Shown here piece after piece: positions 43,029 to 52,049 of a stretch of DNA of 64,000 bases. The position numbers and the translations under genes were made by a program. The notes under the pieces are model-generated. The model was not told the DNA's origin. It made no database searches and saw only the letters and a list, made by a program, of their open reading frames with translations. Where the stretch lies: the NCBI GenBank assembly GCA_049969935.1, contig JBMFNX010000002.1, positions 1-64,000 on the forward strand, read 5' to 3'. Source of the DNA: JACIWG01 sp049969935 (GTDB lineage Archaea > Thermoproteota > Nitrososphaeria > JACIWG01). How positions within the stretch are numbered: position 1 is the stretch's first letter; each line of letters opens with the position of its first letter.

Positions 43029-43649
43029 TCACAATATTGAGTTTAACGCTTCAAGCTCAAATTTTGTGTTAGAACATCCGTTTCTAATTAAAGGTATGCC
43101 TTGTCCCGGAATACCGAATCTTTCCAAAACTAAGGCAGCTAGCTTTAATTCTTGACTACAGGCAACACCAACTACACCTTCGTATCCTCTTTCCTTAAGT
43201 ATTTTCGGCAAACATGAACCACCTGGAACAACAAAAACATCATATCCCCTTTCCCTTGCGATTTTAGATGATTGATTAACAATGCAGTCTTCAGAACATG
43301 CTTGGCAAATATATGTAGGCACGTTTGGATCAAATATAGCTTTGCATCGATTGTCCATATATTTTCTTGCACAATGTGGCAAAAATAGTGCACGCTTATT
43401 TGTTGATTCAAATGAAGGCTTATTTTGAATATTTTTTACGTAAACTGTTAGTAAGTCTTCTACAAGAGAAATTGCTTCAGATAAATCAATACCTATAATT
43501 TCATTTAACCTAAATTTTTTTACTAAATTTTTTGCCCTTAATCCAATCTTTCCATAAGTATTTGCCTTATATGCGACAACCAATAGTTCTTTAAAAAAAT
43601 TTTTTGATATCGATGTCAAGTCAAAATTGAACTTATAAGGCATACGCAT
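43029..43649 (-). CDS. DUF116-family protein
   Basis: A 206-aa protein with a conserved cysteine-rich C-terminal half: LFLPHCARKYMDNRCKAIFD, YICQACSEDCIVNQSSKIAR, VVPGGSCLPKILKERGYEGV and GVACSQELKLA. This is the DUF116 signature; a metal or cluster role is likely but unproven. An upstream in-frame ATG at 43688 would add 13 hydrophobic residues, but these overlap the TATA-like element (CTTATATAC) that sits about 20-25 bases before 43649, so I prefer the downstream start. Confidence 0.78.
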   Translation of the reverse strand: MRMPYKFNFDLTSISKNFFKELLVVAYKANTYGKIGLRAKNLVKKFRLNEIIGIDLSEAISLVEDLLTVYVKNIQNKPSFESTNKRALFLPHCARKYMDNRCKAIFDPNVPTYICQACSEDCIVNQSSKIARERGYDVFVVPGGSCLPKILKERGYEGVVGVACSQELKLAALVLERFGIPGQGIPLIRNGCSNTKFELEALNSIL

Positions 43650-43753
43650 ATTAACCAAATTGATGTATATAAGAATTAATAATATCATGTCCCTTTTTCT
43701 TTCAAAATTGCTTCTATAAGAGAATATTAGGCTCCGACTGTAAGATAGAGGAA

Positions 43754-43827
43754 TGCGGCGTCCGGGATTCGAACCCGGGATATCCAGCTTGGGGGGCTGG
43801 CATCTTAGACCACTAGATCAACGCCGC
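43754..43827 (-). tRNA. tRNA-Gly (CCC)
   Basis: A complete 74-nt cloverleaf with acceptor GCGGCGT/ACGCCGC, anticodon stem CCAGC/GCTGG, loop CCCCCAA (anticodon CCC), T arm CCGGG-TTCGAAT-CCCGG and discriminator A. No intron and no encoded CCA. Confidence 0.95.
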
Positions 43828-43848
43828 AAATTTCTGTTTACCCTTAAT

Positions 43849-44178
43849 TTATTCAGGTAACTTAAATATAATTTTTTCTTTTTCAAAGATCATTTCGTAC
43901 GTATCATTAACGTTCATAGGTATTCCAAGCTGATCAAATTCTTTTTCTGTTAGAAAAAGAATTACTTTGGGATAGTTTATTTCTTTTGGAACAGGAGGAA
44001 AAAGGCCCATTGACTGTATCTGTGTAATAATTGATTGCGCCATACGTGCAGCTTCATCACCATATTGATGTGAAATAAATGGTTGGCTTCTTACTTCAAC
44101 TAATTCAATTTGCTTACCAGGCTCTCCAGTGTCTGGTGCTGTATAACTGGTTATCCTAAACACTTTAACTAATACCAT
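43849..44178 (-). CDS. Small conserved archaeal protein, 109 aa, function unknown
   Basis: Soluble, with no membrane span or cysteine cluster. The N terminus LVKVFRITSYTAPDTGEPGK, the middle MAQSIITQIQSMGLFPPVP and the C-terminal LGIPMNVNDTYEMIFEKEKI resemble a family I recall from Thaumarchaeota and other TACK genomes. A link to arcadin-1-like proteins is possible but I cannot confirm it. The start ATG is divergent from the UPF0282 gene, 65 bases apart, with shared promoter space. Confidence 0.7.
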   Translation of the reverse strand: MVLVKVFRITSYTAPDTGEPGKQIELVEVRSQPFISHQYGDEAARMAQSIITQIQSMGLFPPVPKEINYPKVILFLTEKEFDQLGIPMNVNDTYEMIFEKEKIIFKLPE

Positions 44179-44243
44179 TTGCTACCGCCGCATCTATGGT
44201 ATAGGAGGGAAATAAAAATTAATTTATACCATATGGTAGCCTT

Positions 44244-45221
44244 TTGCCGTTGAAGATACTGGTAAGACCCCTTTGTGCAGAAAGTATGGGTGTAAGGTCT
44301 ACTGCAACATATGTTGAAACACCTGATCTAAAAATTCTTATCGATGCCGGAGCGGCTTTAGCGCCAAGATTCGGCCGCTTACCACATCCTTTAGAATATC
44401 AAGCCTTAGAAAGGGCTAGGAAAGCGATTAAGGAGCATGCTGAACGTTCTGAAGCTATAATAGTTTCACATTATCACTTCGACCATTTTTCACCATTTTT
44501 TGAGGAAACTGATACTTTATGGACATGGAGTAATCAAAGTGTTGCAGGAGAAATTTATTCTGATAAGATAGTATATTTTAAAGATTTTGATAGAGATATT
44601 AATTTTAGCCAAAAAATAAGGGGGCAATTATTTAATAAGTCTGTTAAAAATGTTGCAAAAAAGGTTATTAAAGCAGATAGCCAGTGTTTCTATTTTGGTG
44701 GAACAACACTAAAGTTTAGTAGGCCATTATTTCATGGAGAAGAAAACAGTAAACTTGGATATGTTTTGGCCACCATTATAAGAAGCCCTGGATTGACCTT
44801 TTTGCATGCATCTGATGTTCAGGGGGCGATCTCAGATCAGGCAATCAACACTATTTTAGATGAAAGTCCAGATATATTGGTTATTGGAGGACCACCGACA
44901 TATCTTAATAGTTTTGAAGAAAAAAACTATTTTATTGCAAAAAATAATCTCTCTAAACTCGTTGAAAAAACAAAGTTAATGATATTGGACCACCACATTT
45001 TAAGAGATGAAAGAGCAAATGCTTTTATTGAAGAGTTGAAGGGTAAGGCGATAGTATTCAATAATCAAGTAAAGACTTTTGCAGAATTTCAAGGAAAGAG
45101 TAACCAGCTACTTGAGGCAAGACGTATGGAATTATACCGTGAATTTGAGCCTGGTGAAGAATTTATGAGATGGGCTAATTTGCCTGATGCTCTTCGGAGG
45201 AAGAAGTTTCCGCCTCTTTGA
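44244..45221 (+). CDS. UPF0282 metallo-beta-lactamase-fold protein
   Basis: A 325-aa metallo-hydrolase of the UPF0282 family. Metal ligands lie in AIIVSHYHFDHFSPF (about 72), LTFLHASDVQG and MILDHHILRD (about 247). The N terminus KILVRPLCAESMGVRSTATY is typical. The start is TTG at 44244 (or TTG 44250); a TATA-like TTTATACCATAT lies about 20 bases upstream, so the message is probably leaderless. The 3' end overlaps the convergent gene by 47 bases. Substrate unknown. Confidence 0.85.
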   Translation: MPLKILVRPLCAESMGVRSTATYVETPDLKILIDAGAALAPRFGRLPHPLEYQALERARKAIKEHAERSEAIIVSHYHFDHFSPFFEETDTLWTWSNQSVAGEIYSDKIVYFKDFDRDINFSQKIRGQLFNKSVKNVAKKVIKADSQCFYFGGTTLKFSRPLFHGEENSKLGYVLATIIRSPGLTFLHASDVQGAISDQAINTILDESPDILVIGGPPTYLNSFEEKNYFIAKNNLSKLVEKTKLMILDHHILRDERANAFIEELKGKAIVFNNQVKTFAEFQGKSNQLLEARRMELYREFEPGEEFMRWANLPDALRRKKFPPL

Positions 45222-45594
45222 GAAGCATGTTTTTTATTTGTTCTTGAGTTAATATTCCAGAATCTATCAAATTTGCTATTGAATTTGCTGAGGCAGTGCC
45301 AGTCAGTTTTCCTATTTTGCCACTAATTTGTCTCCATTTTAATTTCGTGTTACCACTCTTAGACACATATATTATTCCTAGAACATCCTTCGCGTTTACG
45401 AAAGTTATATCATACTTTTTCGTAAGAGTTACCTTGTCAACTGCTTCTATGTATATTGCACCCGGACCTGTTTCCTTTTCTGGAAAAATATCAGGGTTTT
45501 TTAAATAACTTTTTGGCATAAAAGAGCGACATGTACTGTTTATTAGAAATGTTCTCATCTTATTCAAATGTACTGTCAAGTTTATTTCTACCAT
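45175..45594 (-). CDS. Hypothetical protein, 139 aa
   Basis: No family recognised with confidence. Likely beta-rich in the middle (GAIYIEAVDKVTLTKKYDIT) with a helical C-terminal third that looks like a small domain, KIGKLTGTASANSIANLIDS and TQEQIKNMLLKEAE. The ATG at 45594 follows GGGAG at good spacing. It overlaps the end of the UPF0282 gene by 47 bases tail to tail, which is unusual but both frames look genuine: each has a ribosome site or promoter and ordinary codon use. Confidence 0.65.
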   Translation of the reverse strand: MVEINLTVHLNKMRTFLINSTCRSFMPKSYLKNPDIFPEKETGPGAIYIEAVDKVTLTKKYDITFVNAKDVLGIIYVSKSGNTKLKWRQISGKIGKLTGTASANSIANLIDSGILTQEQIKNMLLKEAETSSSEEHQAN

Positions 45595-45807
45595 GCTACT
45601 CCCTTGGTAATATTTTAACAATAAGGTCTATAAATTGGTTTTTAAATATATTTTGTTGGGCGATGAAGAAAGAAGGCTTCGAAATAATTATGTGATAGAT
45701 CTTGAGTTCAGAGCCCTCAACTTTATTTTCGTTCACCTCTCCCTATCATTTATATAATTAAACTAAAGTTATAGTTAAATAATCGTTTAAATTATCTTTA
45801 TGCAAAG

Positions 45808-46977
45808 ATGATAGAAGAATATCGGATATTCAAGGATGAGAGTAAACTTTCTCCAGAATATATTCCTAAGAGGATACCGCATAGAGAAAGTGAACTAAAT
45901 AAGTTGAAAAGCTTTTTTAGAATGGTTTTACAGGATCCTAAAAGAAACAGTCAGCAAGTTTTTATAGTAGGGCCTGTTGGAAGTGGGAAGACGCTTATAT
46001 CTAAAAAATTTATTCAACATGTTGAAAGTCAGTACGTCTTAAATGACGTGAGATTAAAAACTTACTATACTAACTGTAGGGTTAACAGGGTCTTTGGAAG
46101 CATATTGAATAGCATACTTTCTTCTATAGGGCACTCTTTCCCAAACCGGGGCTTTTCCTTAGATGAGATTGTGCAATATTTTATATCAAAATTGAGTGAA
46201 GAAAAGGTGCATGTGATAGTGATTTTTGATGAATTTGATGCCCTTGTCTCACATGAGGGTATAGAGCCACTTTATGTTATAACGAGGATAAGGGAGATGG
46301 TGATTGATAGACAAATATTATCTTCTATTATTATAAGCAAGTCTTTTTCATACTTGAATAAAGCGGACCCAAGTATCTTAAGTTCTATCCAAAAAAATAT
46401 AATTAAGCTTGACTCATATAATGAGTCTCAGCTTAAGGATATATTATATGATCGTGTACTAATAGCTTTTGAAGATGATACGGTAGAAAACGAAACCTTA
46501 GATTTGATTTCTAAACTTGCATCGAAGTATGGGGATGCAAGATATGCTATAGAGCTTCTTCAACTTTCAGGAAGAATTGCAGAGTTCAGAGGAGAAAGAA
46601 AGGTTAGACCAGAACATGTGAGGGAGGCAAAATTACAGTTACCTCCTCAGATAAGAAAAGAGGAATTGAATTATTTGGATGAACATGAAAAAATAATTCT
46701 TCTTTCTTTAGCAAAGATTTTGAAAGAACAGTTAGAGGATCATATTACATTAAAGGTTTTAGAAGAAGAATATAAGATTATGTGTAAAAAATATGGTAAG
46801 GAGGCTTTAAAGCATACACAGTTCTGGTTAAGAGTGAAAAATTTGGCTCAAAAAGAATTTATAGATTCAAAAGTTTCGCAGGTTGATCCCAGGGGGAGGA
46901 CAACTGTAATTAGTTTATTGAATATTCCAGCCGAACAACTTTATAATGAAATAAAAGAGAGACTGGAATATGGATAG
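45808..46977 (+). CDS. cdc6: Orc1/Cdc6 replication initiator
   Basis: An origin-binding AAA+ protein of 389 aa. PKRIPHRESELNKLKSFF is the typical start, with Walker A FIVGPVGSGKTLISKKF (about 52), Walker B VIVIFDEFDALVSHEG (about 135), sensor 2 YGDARYAIELLQLSG (about 235) and a C-terminal winged helix (about 290-385). The 213 bases upstream are AT-rich and hold a short inverted repeat, AACTA-AAGTTA-TAGTT, but no recognisable origin-recognition box. The next gene overlaps by eight bases. Confidence 0.93.
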   Translation: MIEEYRIFKDESKLSPEYIPKRIPHRESELNKLKSFFRMVLQDPKRNSQQVFIVGPVGSGKTLISKKFIQHVESQYVLNDVRLKTYYTNCRVNRVFGSILNSILSSIGHSFPNRGFSLDEIVQYFISKLSEEKVHVIVIFDEFDALVSHEGIEPLYVITRIREMVIDRQILSSIIISKSFSYLNKADPSILSSIQKNIIKLDSYNESQLKDILYDRVLIAFEDDTVENETLDLISKLASKYGDARYAIELLQLSGRIAEFRGERKVRPEHVREAKLQLPPQIRKEELNYLDEHEKIILLSLAKILKEQLEDHITLKVLEEEYKIMCKKYGKEALKHTQFWLRVKNLAQKEFIDSKVSQVDPRGRTTVISLLNIPAEQLYNEIKERLEYG

Positions 46978-47263
46978 GGATTTTACATTTTTCGACAGTA
47001 AAGGTAAATTTAAAATTTTAAGAATTTTATTAAAAGAAAATGAAATAAACATTTCAGCATTACTTAAAAGAACAAATATTTCATATAAATTTGTTGAAAG
47101 GTACTTAGCTGAACTTGAAAATGAGGGTTTAATTAGGCAAAAGAGGTTTGGTAAAATAAGAATTATAAGTCTAGAAGATAATAGAGTTACGCGTATACTA
47201 AAAGATTTTTTCACTGAATTGGAAGGTATTGAAGAGGAAAATTATATCAAAGGATATGTTTGA
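46970..47263 (+). CDS. Winged-helix DNA-binding protein, 97 aa
   Basis: A single winged-helix domain: GKFKILRILLKENEINISAL, LKRTNISYKFVERYLAELEN and EGLIRQKRFGKIRIISLED are helix 1, the recognition helix and the wing. It overlaps the end of cdc6 by eight bases, so it is translated with the initiator and may regulate it. It ends one base before the convergent stop of the elongation factor gene. No cofactor domain is present. Confidence 0.8.
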   Translation: MDRDFTFFDSKGKFKILRILLKENEINISALLKRTNISYKFVERYLAELENEGLIRQKRFGKIRIISLEDNRVTRILKDFFTELEGIEEENYIKGYV

Positions 47264-47264
47264 C

Positions 47265-50200
47265 CTATTCTTTGTCAATGAATTCCTCAGGTGATGGTGG
47301 AGATTCACTTAATCCTTTCCTCTTTCTAATCGATGCAATTAGTTGTGGTAGAAGATTTGATGGAACAGGACTCCATTCTTTAAAGTGTGTATTCCACATA
47401 GCTTTGCCAGCGGTCGCACCACGCATAGCTTCACTCAAATCAAATGTTTCTGCGGCAGGTATAACACCCTCTATGATTGTTAGGACACCTTTTTGTTCTA
47501 CATTAAGCATTTTCCCTCTCCTTGCAGAAATTACACCTGCTATGGCGCCAATCAAGTCAGCGTTCGCTTTAACTTCTATACCTAAAACGGGTTCAAGTAA
47601 TGTTGGATTAGCTAGAAGCATGGCACCTAGTATTGCCCGTCTAGATGCTGGCAAAAGTTGGGCATAAGTTCTATGAGCAGGATCTTCATGGAATTCGGCA
47701 TGATGTAGAACTACTTTAACGCCTCTACATGGTTCCTGTGCTAAGGGGCCATTTTCCATTACATCAAAGAAGCCGACTCTTATCGAATCAATAGATTCCT
47801 GCATAAATTGGACACCTTTTGTTGCATCAACAAAAAGGTTACCTCTTGGATCAATAGCGACAACATTTCTAGCTTCATCTGCATCCCATCCATGGTCCCT
47901 TAATATTTTTGCGATCGTCTTTCTATCAAGTTGATCATTAATAGTATTATTCCTTATTAATTCAATAACTTCAGCAGATAATGGTTCCACTCGCATGAAA
48001 ATACGATTATGTTTGTTTGGAGATTTTGCCATAACAGGCCCAGCTGAAGCCCTTATAGTTTCACGATAGTTAATTAATGGAGGAGTAGTTATTATTTCTA
48101 AACCAGTCTGCGTGATAAGCGTTGTCGCTATCTCTAAATGTAGCACACCCATACCTGACATTAGCATTTCCCCAGTCTCTTCATTTATTTTGATCACAAG
48201 ATTAGGATCTTCTATTGACAATTTTCTCAATGTTTCAATAAGTTTAGGTAAGTCTCTTGGATACTTTGGTTCTACAGCAATAGTCACTACAGGTTCAGAT
48301 ACATATCTTATCTGTTCAAATGGCGTTATATCTTTTATTGAAGATACTGTTTCACCTGCCCTCGCAGCATCTAGTCCTAGCAGAGCAGGTATATTGCCTG
48401 CTGTAAGAACACCAACAATTTCTCTAAATGGACCCATGAACATGCTTACAGATTGCACACGAGCCTGTGTTTTTGCATTATGCAGGTAAAGTATGTCACC
48501 ATCATGAACAGTTCCAGAAAAGAGGCGGCCTACAGCAACAACACCAGCTTGAGGATCAACAACTACGTTTGTCACCATCATTACAACAGGTCCCTTCTCA
48601 TCACAGTTTAAGAGAGCTTGGCCTACTTCTGAATTCAGGTCACCCTTCCATATCTTTGGAATACGATATCTTTGCGCAACATGTGGGGGAGGATGATGCC
48701 TTATTACCATTGAAAGTATAGCATCATGTAATGGAAAGTTTTCGGCGAGAATCTTAATGTTACCTGCTTCATATGCCTTGTATATGTCACTAAATCGGAC
48801 ACCCTTCTTTTGTGCAATCATAAAATTGAAGCCCCAACGGTCCTTTGCTGAACCAAATGCAACACTACTATCTTGTATACTAACTTTCCATTTTGACTTA
48901 AATTCTGGTTCAGCATATATGTCTATTAAATTATTAAATTCACTGACTATATTGGCAAGCCAAGCTTGCATCTTTTCTGGACTAAGCTTTAATTCTTTAA
49001 TCAGCCTATCAATTTTATTAATATATAAGACTGGCCTAACTCTTTCCTCTAATGCTTGACGAGTAACAGTTTCAGTTTGCGTCATTATACCTTCAACAGC
49101 ATCACATACAACTACAACACCGTCAATAGCACGCAAACTTCTTGTTACTCTACCAGTAAAATCAATGTGTCCTGGTGTATCTATTAAATTTATTACATAT
49201 GGAACATTCTCATATTCATAGTATAATGTAACGTTGGCTGCTTTAATTGTCATTTGCCTCTGCTGCTCTAGATCCATGTAGTCTAGGGCTAAAGCTTGGC
49301 CTGCAAGAGCAGGGCTAAGCATACCGCATGCAGCAAGAAGACTATCGCTCATAGTGGTATTATGCACTATTATACCGTTTGCAACAAAGGTGTGCGTGGT
49401 GGGTACAGTTAAGTCATAGACATCGAATTCACCCACAATTGGTTCAACATGAGAGACTTCAACAAATCTAACTTCGCCAGAAGCAAGTTTCCTCCAAGCA
49501 TCCAGTATCTGCTCGATATTCTCTTTTTGAACACTAGATCCTCTGAGAAGATGCTTCCATATTGATAGGGCTTCCCGTCCAGTATCAGTAACACTAATTT
49601 TCCCATCCTTTATCTTTATGAGCTTGTCACTCTTGAGAGATGCCAGAAGACCGTTTAAGCGGTTTGAATCTAATTTGCATTCGCCTATTAGTGTACTATA
49701 TGTAACTTCATTACAGCATCTTTCAAGGATAGATGCCTTTATGGAAAGGTAGCTCAGTTCATTAAGTGCTTCTGAAAACACTTTAACAATCTTACCTAAT
49801 GCCACCCTATTTATTCGCTGTAAACCGTATTCATACTTACTGTAGTATGGGAAACCTCTTATGGTACGAGGAAGCCCTAGTGAGATCCGAAGGGCTGATA
49901 GCACCTTTGGTGAAATTGGGACTATGTCTGCAACTCGGTTTGATGCCGTTAGTCTGCTGAATCTGCGGAGAAGCTTATTTTTGTTCGGTAATGTAAAGCC
50001 TATTCTGCTTCTAAACGTCTTTAGATCCCTACCAGATATGCTTAAGACAAAATATCTACCCTTCTTATACTTTGTCGATACTATGCCAAAGCGAATTAAG
50101 AGTATGGATAGCTGGTCAATTAGCTCTTTAGATGCGGAGGTTATCGAGACAGATCTGCTCCGTTTGTTGACTGTGCCATCTGTGTCGAAGAGCCCTTTCA

Positions 50201-51327
50201 AGAATTCTGCAACAAGGTCATCACGCATAGCGGTCAGCAGATCTGACAGCACCAGCTTCTTAGACTTCTTGAAAGAATGGTAAGAGAAGAGATCCTCAAA
50301 GAACTTTATGAGCGTGAGGCCTCCGTAATGGTCAACTCTCACACTAGTTTTGCCTGAAACTACTCTGCTATCCACGTTGAAAGCCTTTAGCAACGCCTGC
50401 TTGAATCGGAACAAGATGCGCAAGTTCGTGTTGGTTAAGGACGCCCTAGTAGTGCCGTCACCATATAGCAGACCTAGAGCATACATCATAGCCTTAAATT
50501 CATCTATTGTCTTAGGGAGGTGGATCCTCTTTGACTGTCTGCCAAATCTTTTTAGCGAAGAGCGGTATAAGAGGACATCAATGGCATCATATAGCATAGA
50601 CTTATTGAGCCCTATCAACTGAGCTATACATAAAAGGTCCTTGAGGCGGTACCTCCCTAGCCTAACTCCTTGTCGAAAGCTTTCGTAATCTAGCTTGCTG
50701 CCAATGCTCCTCCACACTGCCTTAATGCCTCTCTGAGAAAGAGTGGTTGCAATAGATGAAGCAAATGGCTCCAGTAGATATATGAGATAATAATCGCGCT
50801 CCGAAAGTCTTTCAATGATCCTCGCCTTAACTTGATCCAGCTCTAAACCAACGGATTTTAAGAGCGAGGGTACAGCAACATAGACACCTGGAGTTAGATC
50901 AGAAGCCCTTATGGCCTCTAACAATCCAAGCTCTGACAAAGTGTAAAATGGATGTTCGGGAGTAGTTGAAACCTCAAAACCGTTTCTTAAACTGACTCGA
51001 ATCAACTTGTTACTCTTAAGCTTCCAGACGTAAACCGCTTTCATATCTTTAATATTAAGCAAAGAGGGGTCCATAGAATCTACAAAAACATCCTTCAAGG
51101 TGGCTCTCTTATCAAACCGCCCATAGCGCTCGTAAAGCACCTTAATCGGAAGAATCTCACCAGTAGATAATGTTACATAAGAATCTTCGCTCACACACTT
51201 ACCATGATCTACATGGGCAACAACACCCAGATTATTCGGGTTTAGAGATTTTTCTCTAAACCTTTCGAATCTGGTCCTTGTTGCCTATGATTTTTAATGC
51301 TTCTGCGGTAGTTTTATACCTTGGCAT
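47265..51327 (-). CDS. fusA: Elongation factor 2 (aEF-2), interrupted by an mRNA intron and an intein
   Basis: The translocation GTPase of protein synthesis. The gene is join(51327-51264, 51232-47265): exon 1 encodes MPRYKTTAEALKIIGNKDQ and the start of the G domain, and a 31-nt bulge-helix-bulge intron must be removed to continue into IRNLGVVAHVDHGK. Spliced length is 4032 nt (1343 codons plus stop), including a 613-aa intein after the P-loop Lys33; the mature protein would be 730 aa, the normal size. Other GTPase motifs are DTPGHIDF and INKIDRL. The diphthamide loop reads HAEFHEDPAHRT where archaeal EF-2 usually has DAxLHEDAIHRG. Without splicing, translation stops after 23 residues. Confidence 0.93.
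49359..51197 (-). mobile_element. Intein (613 aa) with LAGLIDADG endonuclease in the EF-2 P-loop
   Basis: The intein begins with Cys (CVSEDSYVTLSTGEILPIKV) right after HVDHGK and ends with VANGIIVHN before Thr-Thr of the P-loop, so splicing rebuilds HVDHGKTT. Block B is VSTTPEHPFYTL (about 76-87). Two LAGLIDADG motifs are YALGLLYGDG (about 239-248) and FLKGLFDTDG (about 332-341). A C-terminal winged-helix-like segment precedes block F, VYDLTVPTTHTFVANG. All residues for splicing (Cys1, TxxH, His-Asn, Thr+1) are present, so it looks active. Confidence 0.93.
51233..51263 (-). other. 31-nt bulge-helix-bulge intron in EF-2 pre-mRNA
   Basis: On the minus strand the structure is outer helix CCAGA/TCTGG, central helix TTCG/CGAA, 5' bulge AAA (51265-51263), 3' bulge TAA (51234-51232), inner helix GGTTTAGAG/CTCTAAACC and loop AAAAAT. 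Cleavage after the second base of each bulge removes 51263-51233 and joins CGAA to ATCTGG, restoring codons for R21, N22 and L23. The intron length is not a multiple of three and it carries an in-frame TAG (51258-51256). The match to the canonical archaeal splice motif is exact in helix and bulge sizes. Confidence 0.92.
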
Positions 51328-51357
51328 AGTAAACCCCACTAAACCACTAGAGAAACC

Positions 51358-51367
51358 CTTTTAAAAG
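51358..51367 (-). promoter_or_regulatory. Probable TATA box of the EF-2 gene
   Basis: CTTTTAAAAG lies 31-40 bases upstream of the ATG. Transcription would start about 26 bases downstream, giving a leader near ten bases with a GGGG run (51333-51336) as a possible weak ribosome site. Placement supports the ATG at 51327 as the true start. Confidence 0.5.
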
Positions 51368-51415
51368 ATTTTGGAGAAAGAGATTGTAACCACATTATAT
51401 TATTTAAATAAAGTT

Positions 51416-52018
51416 TTATTCAATATTAGCATGCCTTTCCCTCATATCCAATTCACTTACATGAAATTCTGATATTAGGGTAGCAATTATAGAATCTAAC
51501 AAAAATAGGGCACTGTCTTCAAAAAGTGTGCCTAATGGAGCAAGTGGTTCATGAAGACCTAAAATTTGCCGAGCAAAATAGTCTCTTGGTGAGATCTCAA
51601 TTCGCCCTTTTAAAAGCACTATATGATTAGAGAGTTGACCCAATGGAGACTCAGGATATGAAGTTATAGACACAATTTTTGCACCAACTTGCTTAGCTGC
51701 TTCAGCTGCGGTAACTATAAGTTTTGTTGACCCAGAACCAGAAATTGCAATAACTAGATCTTCTTTAGAAATTGATGGCACAATAGTGTCACCTAAAACG
51801 TAAGCATTAAAGCCTAAATGGAGAAGACGCATTGCAAAAGCACGGCCAACCAGACCGCTTCTCCCAGCACCCATTATCAATATCTTACTACTCTTATGAG
51901 ACTTTAGCATTTCAACAAAGGTTCTTAATTCTTCTTCATTAACCTGTAGTAAATTCTCTTTTACCAATTCCGACAAAAGTATAGCCCTCTCTTTCACACT
52001 TTGGATACTGCTGCTCAT
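51416..52018 (-). CDS. hxlB: 6-phospho-3-hexuloisomerase
   Basis: A SIS-domain sugar isomerase of 200 aa that interconverts hexulose-6-phosphate and fructose-6-phosphate, used in archaea to feed ribose-phosphate synthesis. Marks are ILIMGAGRSGLVGRAFAMRL (about 46-65), LVIAISGSGSTKLIVTAAEA (about 90-109) and the C-terminal LGTLFEDSALFLLDSII. No hexulose-phosphate synthase is adjacent. It may be read with the ERCC4 nuclease gene upstream. Confidence 0.88.
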   Translation of the reverse strand: MSSSIQSVKERAILLSELVKENLLQVNEEELRTFVEMLKSHKSSKILIMGAGRSGLVGRAFAMRLLHLGFNAYVLGDTIVPSISKEDLVIAISGSGSTKLIVTAAEAAKQVGAKIVSITSYPESPLGQLSNHIVLLKGRIEISPRDYFARQILGLHEPLAPLGTLFEDSALFLLDSIIATLISEFHVSELDMRERHANIE

Positions 52019-52049
52019 ATTTTTGGGTTAGAAATATGCAAATAAAAAG

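Noticed and set aside
45595..45807. Replication origin beside cdc6
   Set aside because: The stretch is AT-rich with one short inverted repeat, but I found no origin-recognition-box motif or repeats in either orientation.
49861..50622. Plus-strand open frames opposite the intein
   Set aside because: They are antisense to a well-supported intein and show no family features or start signals.
51192..51194. GTG at 51194 as the start of a 1309-aa protein
   Set aside because: This lies inside the intein, one codon after its Cys1; the P-loop half upstream is real EF-2 sequence.
51195..51327. EF-2 as a pseudogene with a frameshift
   Set aside because: The break has exact BHB geometry and a single predicted excision restores both frame and conserved residues; all the rest of the 4-kb gene is open.
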